The notes under the pieces are model-generated. The model saw only the letters and a list, made by a program, of their open reading frames with translations, was not told the DNA's origin and made no database searches. Positions 25,028-33,524 of a stretch of 64,000 nt of DNA are shown here, one piece after another. Location of the stretch: assembly GCA_938046095.1 (NCBI GenBank), contig CALIXS010000014.1:1-64000 (forward strand), written 5' to 3'. A program made the position numbers and the translations under genes. This DNA is from an uncultured Clostridia bacterium (lineage in GTDB: Bacteria > Bacillota > Clostridia > Peptostreptococcales > Anaerovoracaceae). Position 1 is the stretch's first letter. Each line of letters opens with the position of its first letter.

Positions 25028-25188
25028 GTACCTGACGAAAAAATCAAGAAGAACGCATCATGATAGAAGAGAAGACGAAACGGGTGTCTGCAAACAACGT
25101 GGAAGCATACCCTCTGAAAATGGCTATAGACGGATATATCATCCGGATCGGTTATTAGCGATGGGATTCGGTGGTAAACAATGGCATC

Positions 25189-25245
25189 TTGCGTTATAAG
25201 TTTTGATGTAGTATAATAAGTATGTTTTTACATACTTATTATACT
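25189..25245 (+). promoter_or_regulatory. AbrB-hydrolase promoter inside a 16-bp inverted repeat
   Basis: TTGCGT (25189-25194) and TATAAT (25212-25217), spacer 17. The -10 lies in the left arm of a perfect inverted repeat: 25210-25225 against 25230-25245, with a TTTT spacer. The repeat is AT-rich and is probably the autoregulatory site of the AbrB-like protein. Confidence 0.7.
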
Positions 25246-25262
25246 GCTGCGGGAGGTATAGA

Positions 25263-25484
25263 ATGCGAAGTAAAAGAGATGGAAAGCTGCACGCGTGGAC
25301 TGCAAAAGTAGGTACTAAGGGACAAATTGTTATTCCAAAAGAGGCTAGAAAAATTTTTTTTATAGAACCGGGAGATAACCTGCTAATACTCGGAGATGAA
25401 AGGAGAGGGTTGGCGATCATGAACGGCGATGCGGCAACAAAGATTTTGATGAGTATCCGGGGAGATTTGGGAGATGAAGAGTAG
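25263..25484 (+). CDS. AbrB/SpoVT family DNA-binding protein
   Basis: A 73-residue swapped-hairpin transcription factor. The AbrB core is seen in AKVGTKGQIVIPKEARKIFFIEPGDNLLILGDERRGLAI (residues about 16-53 in sum). A GGGAGG ribosome site precedes the ATG. It overlaps the following hydrolase gene by 11 bases, so the pair is one transcription unit. The large inverted repeat over its promoter suggests autorepression. It is too long and lacks a toxin neighbour, so it is not a MazE-type antitoxin in an obvious pair. Confidence 0.88.
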   Translation: MRSKRDGKLHAWTAKVGTKGQIVIPKEARKIFFIEPGDNLLILGDERRGLAIMNGDAATKILMSIRGDLGDEE

Positions 25485-26604
25485 AATGCTGAAATTTTTC
25501 GCCATACTGCTTTTCGTTCTTATTGTTTTTGTTGTATTCTATGTACTTCGAAATTTAAACTACGATTATTCCGGAGAGAAGTTTGTGAAGAACGATTCTT
25601 TGCGGTTGGGTTTAGAGGAAAAGCAGTTTCATTTGGATGACGGAAGTGTTATAAACTATGCAGAAGGTCCGGATAACGGGCCGGATATCGTATTGCTGCA
25701 TGGGCAAATGGTAGATTGGAAAGATTACCGCACGGTCCTGCCTGAACTGGTAAAAAGTTTTCATGTATTTGCACTTGATTATTACGGCCATGGAAAATCA
25801 AGCAAGAATCCCGATTTATACAATATTGAGCGCATCGGATCCGATATCGCGTTATTTATACAGGAAAAGGCGGGCTCAAGCACTATTCTTTCAGGACATT
25901 CGTCCGGGGCATTGATTGTTGCTTATATTGCCGCGGAATATCCGGAAAATATAAAAGCCATTGTGCTGGAGGACGGACCGTTTTTTGCAACGGAAAAGGG
26001 GCGTGCAGAAAACACTTTTTCTTATAAAACCTTTCAAAGTATACACAACTATTTGACTGAAAAACCCGACATGACTTACTTTGAATACTACTTGAACAAT
26101 GATCCGATGCGTACATTGTTTAACAAAGACGGGAAAGATAATTGGACTAAAATCGTGGCGAAACCTGCAATGAAACGATTTCGAAAGGATATGACAAAGA
26201 TACCGATTATCTGGTATTATCCTCCGGAGCTGGGTGTGAACACCTTACTTCAATTGACAGCGAATTTACAAGATGAGACAGGGGATTACGACTTAAGATT
26301 TGCGAATACATTCTATGATTTCAGTTTTTTTAACGGTATAAAACAAAAGGAACTGTTACGGCAAATTAGCGTTCCGACTTGTATCTTTCATGTAAATCCG
26401 CCAAAAGATACCGCTCCTTCTTATTACACGGCAGAAGGAATGCTGATCTCTGCGATGGATGAAAAAGATGCACAACATGTCAAAGAATTGATTCATGGGA
26501 GTATTTTAGTCGAAGGATTTGATTCGATGCACAATATTCATGGGGAACAGCCAAAGGAATACTTAAAAAAATTAGTAGAGTTTTTGGATACTATAGAAAA
26601 GTGA
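25474..26604 (+). CDS. Membrane-anchored alpha/beta hydrolase
   Basis: A 376-residue protein with an N-terminal helix (about residues 8-25) and an extracytoplasmic alpha/beta hydrolase domain. The oxyanion region is VLLHGQMVDW, the nucleophile elbow is SGHSSGALI (Ser of GHSSG), and the likely catalytic His is near GFDSMHNIHGEQP at the end. An inserted lid spans about 185-300. An in-frame ATG at 25486 is an alternative start. The substrate is unknown. Co-regulation with an AbrB factor hints at a growth-phase or stress role. Composition is more AT-rich than the central genes. Confidence 0.82.
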   Translation: MKSRMLKFFAILLFVLIVFVVFYVLRNLNYDYSGEKFVKNDSLRLGLEEKQFHLDDGSVINYAEGPDNGPDIVLLHGQMVDWKDYRTVLPELVKSFHVFALDYYGHGKSSKNPDLYNIERIGSDIALFIQEKAGSSTILSGHSSGALIVAYIAAEYPENIKAIVLEDGPFFATEKGRAENTFSYKTFQSIHNYLTEKPDMTYFEYYLNNDPMRTLFNKDGKDNWTKIVAKPAMKRFRKDMTKIPIIWYYPPELGVNTLLQLTANLQDETGDYDLRFANTFYDFSFFNGIKQKELLRQISVPTCIFHVNPPKDTAPSYYTAEGMLISAMDEKDAQHVKELIHGSILVEGFDSMHNIHGEQPKEYLKKLVEFLDTIEK

Positions 26605-26664
26605 AATGAATATGGATGAATAGTGATTAAATAAAACTGATAAATGACATTCTTCAGGAGGCCG

Positions 26665-27417
26665 CTATTTTAGCTTTGTGCGTCCGTCGTAACTGAATTT
26701 CGTTATATCTCTTACGACTGCCGAGGCAATGATGAGTCCGGCGGCAGACGGAACGAACGATACCGAGCCCAGGACCGTTCTTTTGACGTTGGCGGGTTCT
26801 TCTTTATATGCGACACTATGGACGGCGGGCATGATCGGAGGCTCCGTCGAGCAAAGCACTCTGCAGTGCTTTATGCCACGCGCTCTCAGCTCTTTTCGCA
26901 TCGTGCGGGCGAGCGGGTCGGTATCGGTCTTGTATATATCCGTTATATGAAGCTTTTCCGGGTCGATACGGTTGCCGCAGCCCATACAGGAGATTACGGG
27001 CGTGCCGGATCCGTTGCAGCGTTCGATTATTTCGAGCTTGGCTCTGACAGTATCCGTCGCGTCGACTACATAGTTATATTGAGAGAAATCAAAGCTGTCG
27101 GCCGTCTCCGGCAGGAAAAAGATTTTATGATTATTGACGCGCGTTTCCGGAGAAATATCGGCGATGCGCTTTTCGGCGACATCCGTCTTGTATTCCCCTA
27201 CAGTGGAACACGCGGCTGTTATCTGTCTGTTTATGTTCGTCTCGGTGATCTTGTCGCTGTCGATCAGGTCGAGCGTTCCGACGCCGCAGCGCGCGAGAGC
27301 CTCGACGACAAAACCGCCGACGCCGCCGATGCCGAATATGGCGACTCTCGAGGCGGCGAGCCTATCCATGGCATCATCTCCGAGCACTGAAGCCGCTCGT
27401 GAAAATCTGTTATGCAT
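26665..27417 (-). CDS. tcdA: tRNA threonylcarbamoyladenosine dehydratase
   Basis: E1-like enzyme of 250 residues that cyclises t6A37 of tRNA to ct6A using ATP. The nucleotide loop GIGGVGGFVVEAL is at residues 30-42, and the conserved DSDKITETNINRQ follows. A CMGCGNRIDPEKL segment and the C-terminal GSVSFVPSAAGLIIAS match the TcdA/YgdL family rather than MoeB or ThiF. An AGGAGG ribosome site is well placed. It stands alone and converges on the hydrolase gene. Confidence 0.92.
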   Translation of the reverse strand: MHNRFSRAASVLGDDAMDRLAASRVAIFGIGGVGGFVVEALARCGVGTLDLIDSDKITETNINRQITAACSTVGEYKTDVAEKRIADISPETRVNNHKIFFLPETADSFDFSQYNYVVDATDTVRAKLEIIERCNGSGTPVISCMGCGNRIDPEKLHITDIYKTDTDPLARTMRKELRARGIKHCRVLCSTEPPIMPAVHSVAYKEEPANVKRTVLGSVSFVPSAAGLIIASAVVRDITKFSYDGRTKLK

Positions 27418-27684
27418 TTTGTCCTCCTGCTGTATCCGCGGATTATATTATATCAGAAAACAACGGTCTTGATATCAGAAAACGGTTTCTTAAAGCATTA
27501 CGTAAAGTGCGCAAAGCGGTTCGGAAAACATTTCATAAAACGTTACGGCTTGTTTTGCCTGCATGCCGAGATTATAATGGTGTTGAAAAACGGTGTTCAA
27601 AGACCGGATAATCACACTGCATGCCGCGGCAGCCGCGGCAGCGCGGAATTTTCGGATGATAAACAGAAACGGCAGGGAGGTCAT

Positions 27685-28293
27685 ATGCTTTACATCAATC
27701 AAAATTACTACAGTGACATGAAGTATCCTACGCATACTGCGGAGAAGGACCACCCGTCGCACGCCAACAGCGTTGCGGATGCGGGTTGCGGCCTTTGTTC
27801 GGTCTGCATGATGGTGGACAGGCTCTGCATGGAGGAGTTTACACTTGAGCAGTGCAGAGATGTGGCGGTGGAGTGCAAAGCCAATTGGAGCTCCGGTACG
27901 GATATGACTGTTCTGGGGCCTGTCATCGCAGAGAAATTCGCTCTTGATTACAAAGAGTCGAATAATATCGAAGAAGCAGAAGCCTGTCTGCGTGACGGCG
28001 GCTGCGTCATCATGAATGCGGGCGGCGACTATGCGGGGCATGTGGGGATATTTACTGCGGGCGGTCATTACGTCTGTATGCTCAGCGTCGGCAGGAACGG
28101 CGAATATTGCATACTCGACCCCGCTCTGAAAGAAGGCAAGTTTGACAGAGAGGGACGCAGGGGCAAGGTTCGCGTCGAAGGGGAAATGTGCTTCGTCTCG
28201 GCCGAAATCGTAGCCGAGGAGACGGCCAACCGCGATCCGGGATACTATCTTTTCCGCAGGAAGAGCGATATCGGCGATATTCTTAATGACTGA
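27685..28293 (+). CDS. C39-like cysteine peptidase
   Basis: A 202-residue papain-fold protein of the peptidase C39-like group. The catalytic Cys lies in ADAGCGLCSVCM, and the His in AGHVGIFTAGGHYVCM; Asp in YCILDPAL completes a plausible triad. No signal peptide is present, so it may be cytoplasmic or act in cis with another system. The ATG at 27685 has GGGAGG eight bases upstream; a longer frame from 27412 overlaps the tcdA promoter and is not used. No bacteriocin transporter is adjacent. Confidence 0.8.
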   Translation: MLYINQNYYSDMKYPTHTAEKDHPSHANSVADAGCGLCSVCMMVDRLCMEEFTLEQCRDVAVECKANWSSGTDMTVLGPVIAEKFALDYKESNNIEEAEACLRDGGCVIMNAGGDYAGHVGIFTAGGHYVCMLSVGRNGEYCILDPALKEGKFDREGRRGKVRVEGEMCFVSAEIVAEETANRDPGYYLFRRKSDIGDILND

Positions 28294-28340
28294 TACCGCC
28301 ACCCCTTTGGCGATAACTGCAATTATATAGGAAGAGGCCG

Positions 28341-28381
28341 TTTTTGCGGCAACGAATCGACTGTGCATTTTTTGCGGCAAC
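28341..28381 (+). repeat. Two 13-bp direct repeats
   Basis: TTTTTGCGGCAAC occurs at 28341-28353 and 28369-28381. They lie just left of the recombinase fragment and may be remnants of an integration or duplication event. Confidence 0.5.
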
Positions 28382-28480
28382 AGGAGTAATAGAATTAAGA
28401 AGAACACTTAATCACTATTTGAGTGAAAGATGTTTTGCTTAATTCTTTTTTTTGAAGAATTCAAGTGAAAGGAGGTAATC

Positions 28481-28633
28481 GTGAGGAACTACGAGAAAAT
28501 AACCGCCTTGTATGAGAGGTTAAGCCGAGATGACGAACTACAAGGCGATAGCAATTCTATCATCAATCAAAAGAAAATCTTGGAAGAATCCTACGAAAAG
28601 AAAAGACAAAGGACTATTACAGGAACGAGATAA
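28481..28633 (+). pseudogene. N-terminal fragment of a large serine recombinase
   Basis: A 50-codon frame whose first 37 residues (start VRNYEKITALYERLSRDDEL, then QGDSNSIINQKKILEE) match the resolvase-domain start of TnpX/Tn-type large serine recombinases, including the catalytic Ser in YERLSRDD. Such enzymes are about 500-550 residues; here the frame diverges after 37 residues into a basic tail and stops. A perfect GGAGG ribosome site remains at 28471-28475. This is a deletion scar of a mobile element, and marks the left side of an AT-rich block that runs to about 31 kb. Confidence 0.85.
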
Positions 28634-28728
28634 GGAAATGGAATGGAATAGAACAGAAATGTTCATAGTATATAAGGCGATTGAATGGCTGACATTACTC
28701 ATAATAATATGAAATAGTTAGGGTTTTC

Positions 28729-28787
28729 TTGACAAAATGAGAAAAAAAGCGCAATATATTACTTAGTCATATGACTAAGTAATATAT
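28729..28787 (+). promoter_or_regulatory. Promoter with a perfect 34-bp palindrome
   Basis: TTGACA (28729-28734) is followed by AATATA (28753-28758, spacer 18) or TATATT (28755-28760, spacer 20). A perfect palindrome of 17-bp arms (28754-28770 and 28771-28787), with central ACTTAGTCATATGACTAAGT, covers the -10 and the start site. It is the likely operator of the TetR gene that begins at its edge. Confidence 0.75.
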
Positions 28788-28797
28788 GGGACATAAG

Positions 28798-29445
28798 ATG
28801 AAAACAAAGATAAGAAATGAAGAACTTGTTACGAAACAATTGATACTCAAAAGTGCACGAAAAATTTTTCTTGAATATGGTTATCAGGCGGCACCGCTGC
28901 GGAAGATTGCTTCAGAAGCGGGATATACCCACGGAGCATTATATGGATATTTCGGTTCAAAAGAGGAGCTTTTTTACGCCATTACAGATCCGGCAGCAGA
29001 GCAACTAATGGGTATGCTTGACAAGATTCAAAAGAAAATGCAGAGCATACCGAAAGAGAAACGACTGCATGAGATGGGAAGCATTTATTATGAAAATATT
29101 CCGGAGATTGTTGACATCCTGATTTCAGATCGTGATGCTGTGAAATTAATTGTTAACGGTGCAAAAGGAACTAAATATGAAGAATTCCTTGATAATATCG
29201 CAAGGCGAAATGCAGTAGGTATTAATATGGCTGCAGAAAATGTTGAAGGCAAACCTTTAAATTCTATTAAAGAGCAGATGATGGAAATATTGATGGATGG
29301 GTATATAAGAACGTTATTCAGGCTCGTTCTTTCAGACAAGCAAAGAGAAACCATTATACAGTGCATGGAAATGATTGGGAAAATATATGAAGTAGGTATA
29401 ATAGCGCTTATGCAAAAGGAGAATAATAGTGGCAATCAAAGATAA
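28798..29445 (+). CDS. TetR family regulator in mobile-element scar
   Basis: A 215-residue TetR factor. The helix-turn-helix is at about residues 12-60 (IFLEYGYQAAPLRKIASEAG, then HGALYGYFGSKEELF). The C-terminal domain is a TetR_C type with many acidic residues. Two starts are possible: ATG 28786 lies inside the palindrome, and ATG 28798 begins the usual family N-terminus; I prefer 28798. Neither has a good ribosome site. The methyltransferase gene overlaps its end by 17 bases, so the three genes here are one operon controlled by the 34-bp palindrome. Confidence 0.85.
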   Translation: MKTKIRNEELVTKQLILKSARKIFLEYGYQAAPLRKIASEAGYTHGALYGYFGSKEELFYAITDPAAEQLMGMLDKIQKKMQSIPKEKRLHEMGSIYYENIPEIVDILISDRDAVKLIVNGAKGTKYEEFLDNIARRNAVGINMAAENVEGKPLNSIKEQMMEILMDGYIRTLFRLVLSDKQRETIIQCMEMIGKIYEVGIIALMQKENNSGNQR

Positions 29446-30028
29446 TTTTGGAAACCCTAAAGGAGTAATTGGGAAACTGATGCTCACAGGTATGAACTGG
29501 GGACATAGCCCCATGGCGAAATGGGCATTTACACAATTTGATGTTCCCGCTGAAGGAAATATTGTAGATATTGGATGCGGAGGAGGATTCAATATTAAAA
29601 GGCTGCTTGATAAATCTGACAAAGGCATGGTATACGGCGTTGACATTTCTGATGTCAGTGTGGAAAAATCAAAAACGGTGAATAAAAGACATATTGGAAA
29701 ACGATGTAAAATATATAAAGGAAGTGCAGATAGACTTCCTTTTAAAGATAACTTTATTGATCTTGCCACAGCGTTTGAAACAGTCTACTTCTGGAAGGAT
29801 ATGAAAAAGTGCTTTACAGAAATTAAAAGAGTTTTGAAAAGCGGAGGCAAGTGCGTTATTGTTAATGACCCGGGAGATCCTAATAAACATTGGGAAGAGA
29901 TGATTCCCGATATGACCTCATGGAAACCGGAAGAACTTGAAACATATATGAAAGAGGCAGGTTTTATAGACGTTCAAATCACAAAAAACAAGTTTATGTT
30001 TGGCGTGTTTGGTACAAAACAGTATTAG
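29429..30028 (+). CDS. Class I SAM-dependent methyltransferase
   Basis: A 199-residue methyltransferase. Motif I VDIGCGGGFN is at residues 47-56, motif II in YGVDIS, motif III/IV region in ADRLPFKDNFIDLATAFETVYFW, and the post-motif VLKSGGKCVIVND is intact. The closest general group is Methyltransf_11 (UbiE-like). The GTG start at 29429 has AAGGAG six bases upstream. Its substrate is unknown; linkage to an ATC-hydrolase-family gene and a TetR factor suggests modification of a small molecule, perhaps an inhibitor that also serves as the TetR ligand. Confidence 0.88.
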   Translation: MAIKDNFGNPKGVIGKLMLTGMNWGHSPMAKWAFTQFDVPAEGNIVDIGCGGGFNIKRLLDKSDKGMVYGVDISDVSVEKSKTVNKRHIGKRCKIYKGSADRLPFKDNFIDLATAFETVYFWKDMKKCFTEIKRVLKSGGKCVIVNDPGDPNKHWEEMIPDMTSWKPEELETYMKEAGFIDVQITKNKFMFGVFGTKQY

Positions 30029-30042
30029 AGGAAGGTAATGTT

Positions 30043-30678
30043 ATGGCAATATATGAAATTCCACAAGACTCTAAGATATGGATAGAAAATGAATTGAATA
30101 AAAAATATTCCTCAGACAAAGCGGAAGAAAAGTATCGAGAAATTATTGAGCTCTATGAAAAGTTTTCAAATGATGCTCCAACTATAGGAGGAAAAGACAA
30201 TCCGATGTCCAAAAACTTTTATGGGGCATTATCTGCTTTTGCATATTATGAGTGTATGAATCGTAATATGTCTTCAGAAGAAATCACGGATATGTGTTTT
30301 GGAATGATGATTGGAGACAAGAAAGGTGGTCAGCTTTCCAAGTTTAATCTAAATAATAAACTGGTACAAAAAATCTTTCACGGACTTTTCAGACTCAGAG
30401 CTAAAAAGCTTAACCGACACAGGAAGGACGGCTCTTGGAATAATACATGGGGGATGGAAGTAAACCCACTTAATCACAAGGAAGGAATAAGTATTCACCT
30501 TGTGGGGTGTCCTATCGCTGATTTTGCAGAAAAGAACGGATATAGCGAACTGATGCCGTATTTTTGTGAAACAGATAAGGCTGTTATAGAACATTTTGGA
30601 GGCACTCTTTACAGAGAACACACTGTCGCCGACGGATATGAAGATTGTGATTATTGGATTAAGAATAAGGACGAATAA
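30043..30678 (+). CDS. L-2-amino-thiazoline-4-carboxylic acid hydrolase family protein
   Basis: A 211-residue protein of the ATC hydrolase family (the Pseudomonas enzyme opens the thiazoline ring of ATC toward cysteine). The family block is seen in NPLNHKEGISIHLVGCPIADFAEKNG followed by MPYFCETDKAVIEHFGG and a C-terminal CDYWI. The Cys in VGCPIADF and the later Cys are conserved positions in the family. Many members have unproven substrates. It is 14 bases downstream of the methyltransferase. A terminator follows. Confidence 0.82.
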   Translation: MAIYEIPQDSKIWIENELNKKYSSDKAEEKYREIIELYEKFSNDAPTIGGKDNPMSKNFYGALSAFAYYECMNRNMSSEEITDMCFGMMIGDKKGGQLSKFNLNNKLVQKIFHGLFRLRAKKLNRHRKDGSWNNTWGMEVNPLNHKEGISIHLVGCPIADFAEKNGYSELMPYFCETDKAVIEHFGGTLYREHTVADGYEDCDYWIKNKDE

Positions 30679-30718
30679 TCCCGGAAGATAAAACAAATAT
30701 AAAAAACATTTAATCGAA

Positions 30719-30759
30719 AGAGGAGTTTATCTATAAAAATATAGATACTTCTCTATTTT
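30719..30759 (+). terminator. Terminator of the TetR-methyltransferase-hydrolase operon
   Basis: TATCTAT (30728-30734) pairs with ATAGATA (30741-30747), extended by AGAGGAG/CTTCTCT with small mismatches, followed by ATTTTATTT. Confidence 0.8.
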
Positions 30760-30829
30760 ATTTATTCCTTGGAAAATTATGACAAGGTAGAATATCTATA
30801 GATATCATATAAGAACGGATGGAGTAGGA

Positions 30830-30940
30830 ATGTACTTGTACATCAAATTGAAAGCGGAGAAGTTTAAACCGGAACATTTAGGACAACTTAATTTCTATGT
30901 AATAGCGGTGAATAGAGAGCTAAAAACAGCAAAGAAATGA
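30830..30940 (+). pseudogene. C-terminal fragment of a DUF1016 (YhcG-type) nuclease
   Basis: A 36-codon frame whose segment LKAEKFKPEHLGQLNFYVIA followed by VNRELK matches the conserved end of the DUF1016 PD-(D/E)XK nuclease domain (usual form ELKIG-FKPEYAGKLNFYL). The full proteins are about 330-380 residues, and the catalytic portion is missing here. It stops soon after. With the recombinase fragment at 28481 it brackets an AT-rich block and shows that the region has lost mobile or defence genes by deletion. Confidence 0.75.
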
Positions 30941-31051
30941 ATAGATATTGGCTAATGATGATTGGAGAAAATCGGACGAAAAAAAGATGAGTTGGATTAA
31001 AAAGTCCTTGACAAGTAGCAACAAGTCGGCTACGTAATTAATTTTTTATCT

Positions 31052-31116
31052 TTTACTCCGGACAATAGAATGTTATAATATTGTCAATTGTCCCGGCGGA
31101 GCGCAAACCGCCGGGA
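31052..31116 (+). promoter_or_regulatory. Hydrogenase promoter and leader hairpin
   Basis: TATAAT (31074-31079) with a weak -35 TTTACT (31052-31057, spacer 16). Just past the expected start lies a perfect 9-bp hairpin TCCCGGCGG/CCGCCGGGA (31091-31099, 31108-31116) without a T run, probably stabilising the hydrogenase mRNA. Confidence 0.6.
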
Positions 31117-31147
31117 TGCTCAATGTTTTAATCAGGAGATATGAACT

Positions 31148-31645
31148 ATGGATCAGAACTTTGACTACTCTGTAGTCGACGGCATCCTGGCCGGCCATCC
31201 TGCGGACGAGATATCGACTATCGCGATCCTTCAGGAAATTCAGGAGTACTATCACTATCTGCCGGAGGAGATCTTCCCGTATGTGGCAAAGGCAATAGGG
31301 GTAGGAGAAGCCAGACTTTTTGGAGTTGCCACCTTCTATGAAAATTTTTCTCTCGACCCTAAAGGAAAATATATTATCAGGTGCTGTGACGGTACGGCAT
31401 GCCATGTGCGCGGTTCGCAGCCGATATTTGAGAGACTGAGACACGATCTTGGCCTTATGGAAGGGCACAGCACGACGGATGATATGAATTTTACAATCGA
31501 GACGGTATCATGCCTCGGCGCGTGCGGACTTGCTCCTGCGATGACCGTTAACGGCAAGGTTTATCCTGCGATGAGCCCTGATAAGGCTTCAGCGCTGATC
31601 GAGGAGCTCAGGGCGGAGATAGCAAAGGAGGCGGCAGATGAATAA
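31148..31645 (+). CDS. hydC: NAD-linked [FeFe] hydrogenase, 24-kDa thioredoxin-like subunit
   Basis: A 165-residue NuoE-like protein carrying one [2Fe-2S] cluster. Ligands are seen in CDGTACHVRG and CLGACGLAP, the normal spacing. It is the small subunit of the trimeric HydABC hydrogenase. Its stop overlaps the start of the next subunit (ATGAATAA), so translation is coupled. The ATG has AGGAGAT upstream. Confidence 0.92.
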   Translation: MDQNFDYSVVDGILAGHPADEISTIAILQEIQEYYHYLPEEIFPYVAKAIGVGEARLFGVATFYENFSLDPKGKYIIRCCDGTACHVRGSQPIFERLRHDLGLMEGHSTTDDMNFTIETVSCLGACGLAPAMTVNGKVYPAMSPDKASALIEELRAEIAKEAADE

Positions 31646-33521
31646 GCTTGCGATGAGAGATGATCTCATCAGAATGCGCGAAGAATGCGTGCAGGCCGCC
31701 GAATACGAAACTAAGCTCGTGCTCGTCTGCGGAGGTACAGGCTGTGTTTCGGGAGGGTCACTCGACATATACGCTAAACTCAAGGAGCTGATGGAGGAAA
31801 AAGGACTTCCCGTCGATTTAGATCTGGCCGAGGATCCTCACAGGGAGGTCATCGGCATCAAAAAGAGCGGCTGCCACGGATTTTGCGAGCAGGGTCCGCT
31901 CGTAAGAATAGAGCCGCAAGGGTGGCTGTACTGCAAGGTCAAGGTTGAGGATTGCGAAGAGATTGTCGAAAAGAGTGTGATCGCGGGTGAACCGGTGGAG
32001 CGCCTTGCATACTCGCAGAACGGCAAAGTATACATGAGGCAGGAGGACATACCGTTCTACCACAAGCAGACGAGGCACGTGCTTGAGCATTGCGGTCATA
32101 TAAACGCTACCTCTATCAGAGGCTATTTGTCCGTTGGCGGATACGAAGCGCTCGAGAAGGCTTTGTTCGACATGACACCTGACGAGATTATAAGCGAGAT
32201 CAAGGAATCGAATCTGCGCGGTCGCGGAGGCGCGGGCTTTCCGACGGGCGAGAAATGGGAGTCCTGCCGCGAACAGAAGGATTTCCCGAAATATGTAGTA
32301 TGTAACGGAGATGAGGGCGATCCGGGAGCGTTTATGGACCGTTCCATCATGGAGGGCGACCCGCACAGGATGATAGAGGGAATGATTATTGCGGGCATCG
32401 CCATAGGGGCCGCCGAAGGGTATATCTATGTCCGTGCGGAATATCCGCTGGCCGTAGACAGACTGCGTAATGCCATCGCTCAGGCTGAGGAACTGGGATT
32501 GCTCGGAAATAACATACTCGGAACGAATGTCAGTTTCCATATAAAAATAAACAGGGGTGCCGGAGCTTTTGTCTGCGGAGAAGGCTCGGCGCTGACGGCA
32601 TCGATAGAGGGTAAGCGCGGCATGCCGAGAGTCAAACCTCCGCGTACGGTCGAGCACGGTCTTTTCGATCAGCCGACAAATCTTAACAACGTCGAAACGT
32701 ACGCGAATGTTCCGATGATAGTAATGAAGGGCGCGCAATGGTACCGTTCGATCGGTGTCGACAACAGCCCGGGAACAAAAGCCTTTGCCCTTACGGGAAA
32801 TATAATGAATACGGGACTCATAGAGGTTCCTATGGGGACGACGCTGCGCGAAGTCATATTTGATGTAGGTGGCGGCATGAGAGACGGACGTATGTTTAAG
32901 GCTGTTCAGATAGGCGGACCGTCCGGCGGATGTCTGACGGAAAAGGACCTCGACGTTCCGCTCGACTTCGATTCGCTTAAAAAAGCAGGTGCGATGATAG
33001 GCTCCGGAGGGCTCGTCGTAATGGACGATAAAACGTGCATGGTCGAGGTCGCAAGGTTTTTCATGAATTTCACCCAGAACGAGTCGTGCGGGAAATGTGT
33101 GCCGTGCAGAGAGGGAACTCTTCGGATGCTCGAAATACTCGAACGCATCGTAAACGGTCACGGCCGCGAGGGCGATATAGAAATGCTGGAGGAAATTGCG
33201 GACATGGTGTCAAAAACGAGCCTTTGCGGACTCGGAAAAACGGCGCCGTCTCCGGTCCTCAGCACTATCAGGAACTTCCGCGAGGAGTATGAGGCACATA
33301 TCAAAGATCACAGATGCCCTGCGGGAGCTTGTAAAAAGCTCAGGATATATAGGATAGATGCCGATAAATGCCGCGGATGCTCCAAGTGCGCGAGAAACTG
33401 TCCGGCGCAGGCGATCACGGGAAAGGTGAGATCGCTGTTCACGATAAATCAGGAGCTCTGTATCAAATGCGGCGTATGCGCTTCGCAGTGCGCATTCGGT
33501 GCCGTGATTGAGGAGGCGTAA
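31638..33521 (+). CDS. hydB: NAD-linked [FeFe] hydrogenase, NADH/FMN-binding subunit
   Basis: A 627-residue NuoF-like subunit. An N-terminal thioredoxin-like [2Fe-2S] part (about 25-115) precedes the flavin core with GRGGAGFPTGEKWE (NADH/FMN loop) and NGDEGDPGAFMDR. A [4Fe-4S] site follows in SCGKCVPCREGT with LCGLG, and the C-terminus holds a two-cluster ferredoxin domain (CRGCSKCARNCP and CIKCGVCASQC). This layout is that of HydB of electron-bifurcating or confurcating HydABC enzymes, which couple NADH and reduced ferredoxin to H2. The sequence cannot prove bifurcation. Confidence 0.93.
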   Translation: MNKLAMRDDLIRMREECVQAAEYETKLVLVCGGTGCVSGGSLDIYAKLKELMEEKGLPVDLDLAEDPHREVIGIKKSGCHGFCEQGPLVRIEPQGWLYCKVKVEDCEEIVEKSVIAGEPVERLAYSQNGKVYMRQEDIPFYHKQTRHVLEHCGHINATSIRGYLSVGGYEALEKALFDMTPDEIISEIKESNLRGRGGAGFPTGEKWESCREQKDFPKYVVCNGDEGDPGAFMDRSIMEGDPHRMIEGMIIAGIAIGAAEGYIYVRAEYPLAVDRLRNAIAQAEELGLLGNNILGTNVSFHIKINRGAGAFVCGEGSALTASIEGKRGMPRVKPPRTVEHGLFDQPTNLNNVETYANVPMIVMKGAQWYRSIGVDNSPGTKAFALTGNIMNTGLIEVPMGTTLREVIFDVGGGMRDGRMFKAVQIGGPSGGCLTEKDLDVPLDFDSLKKAGAMIGSGGLVVMDDKTCMVEVARFFMNFTQNESCGKCVPCREGTLRMLEILERIVNGHGREGDIEMLEEIADMVSKTSLCGLGKTAPSPVLSTIRNFREEYEAHIKDHRCPAGACKKLRIYRIDADKCRGCSKCARNCPAQAITGKVRSLFTINQELCIKCGVCASQCAFGAVIEEA

Positions 33522-33524
33522 GAC

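Noticed and set aside
25060..25158. 32-codon plus-strand frame between TetR and AbrB
   Set aside because: The ribosome site is weak (AAGAAG), it begins close to the TetR promoter, and no homologue is recognised.
27490..28407. 305-codon minus-strand frame over the C39-like peptidase
   Set aside because: It overlaps a plus-strand frame with a strong ribosome site and peptidase motifs, and has no features of its own.
31818..33161. 447-codon open frame antisense to hydB
   Set aside because: It is a shadow of a GC-rich coding frame. It has no ribosome site or domain, while the plus-strand frame has complete hydrogenase motifs.
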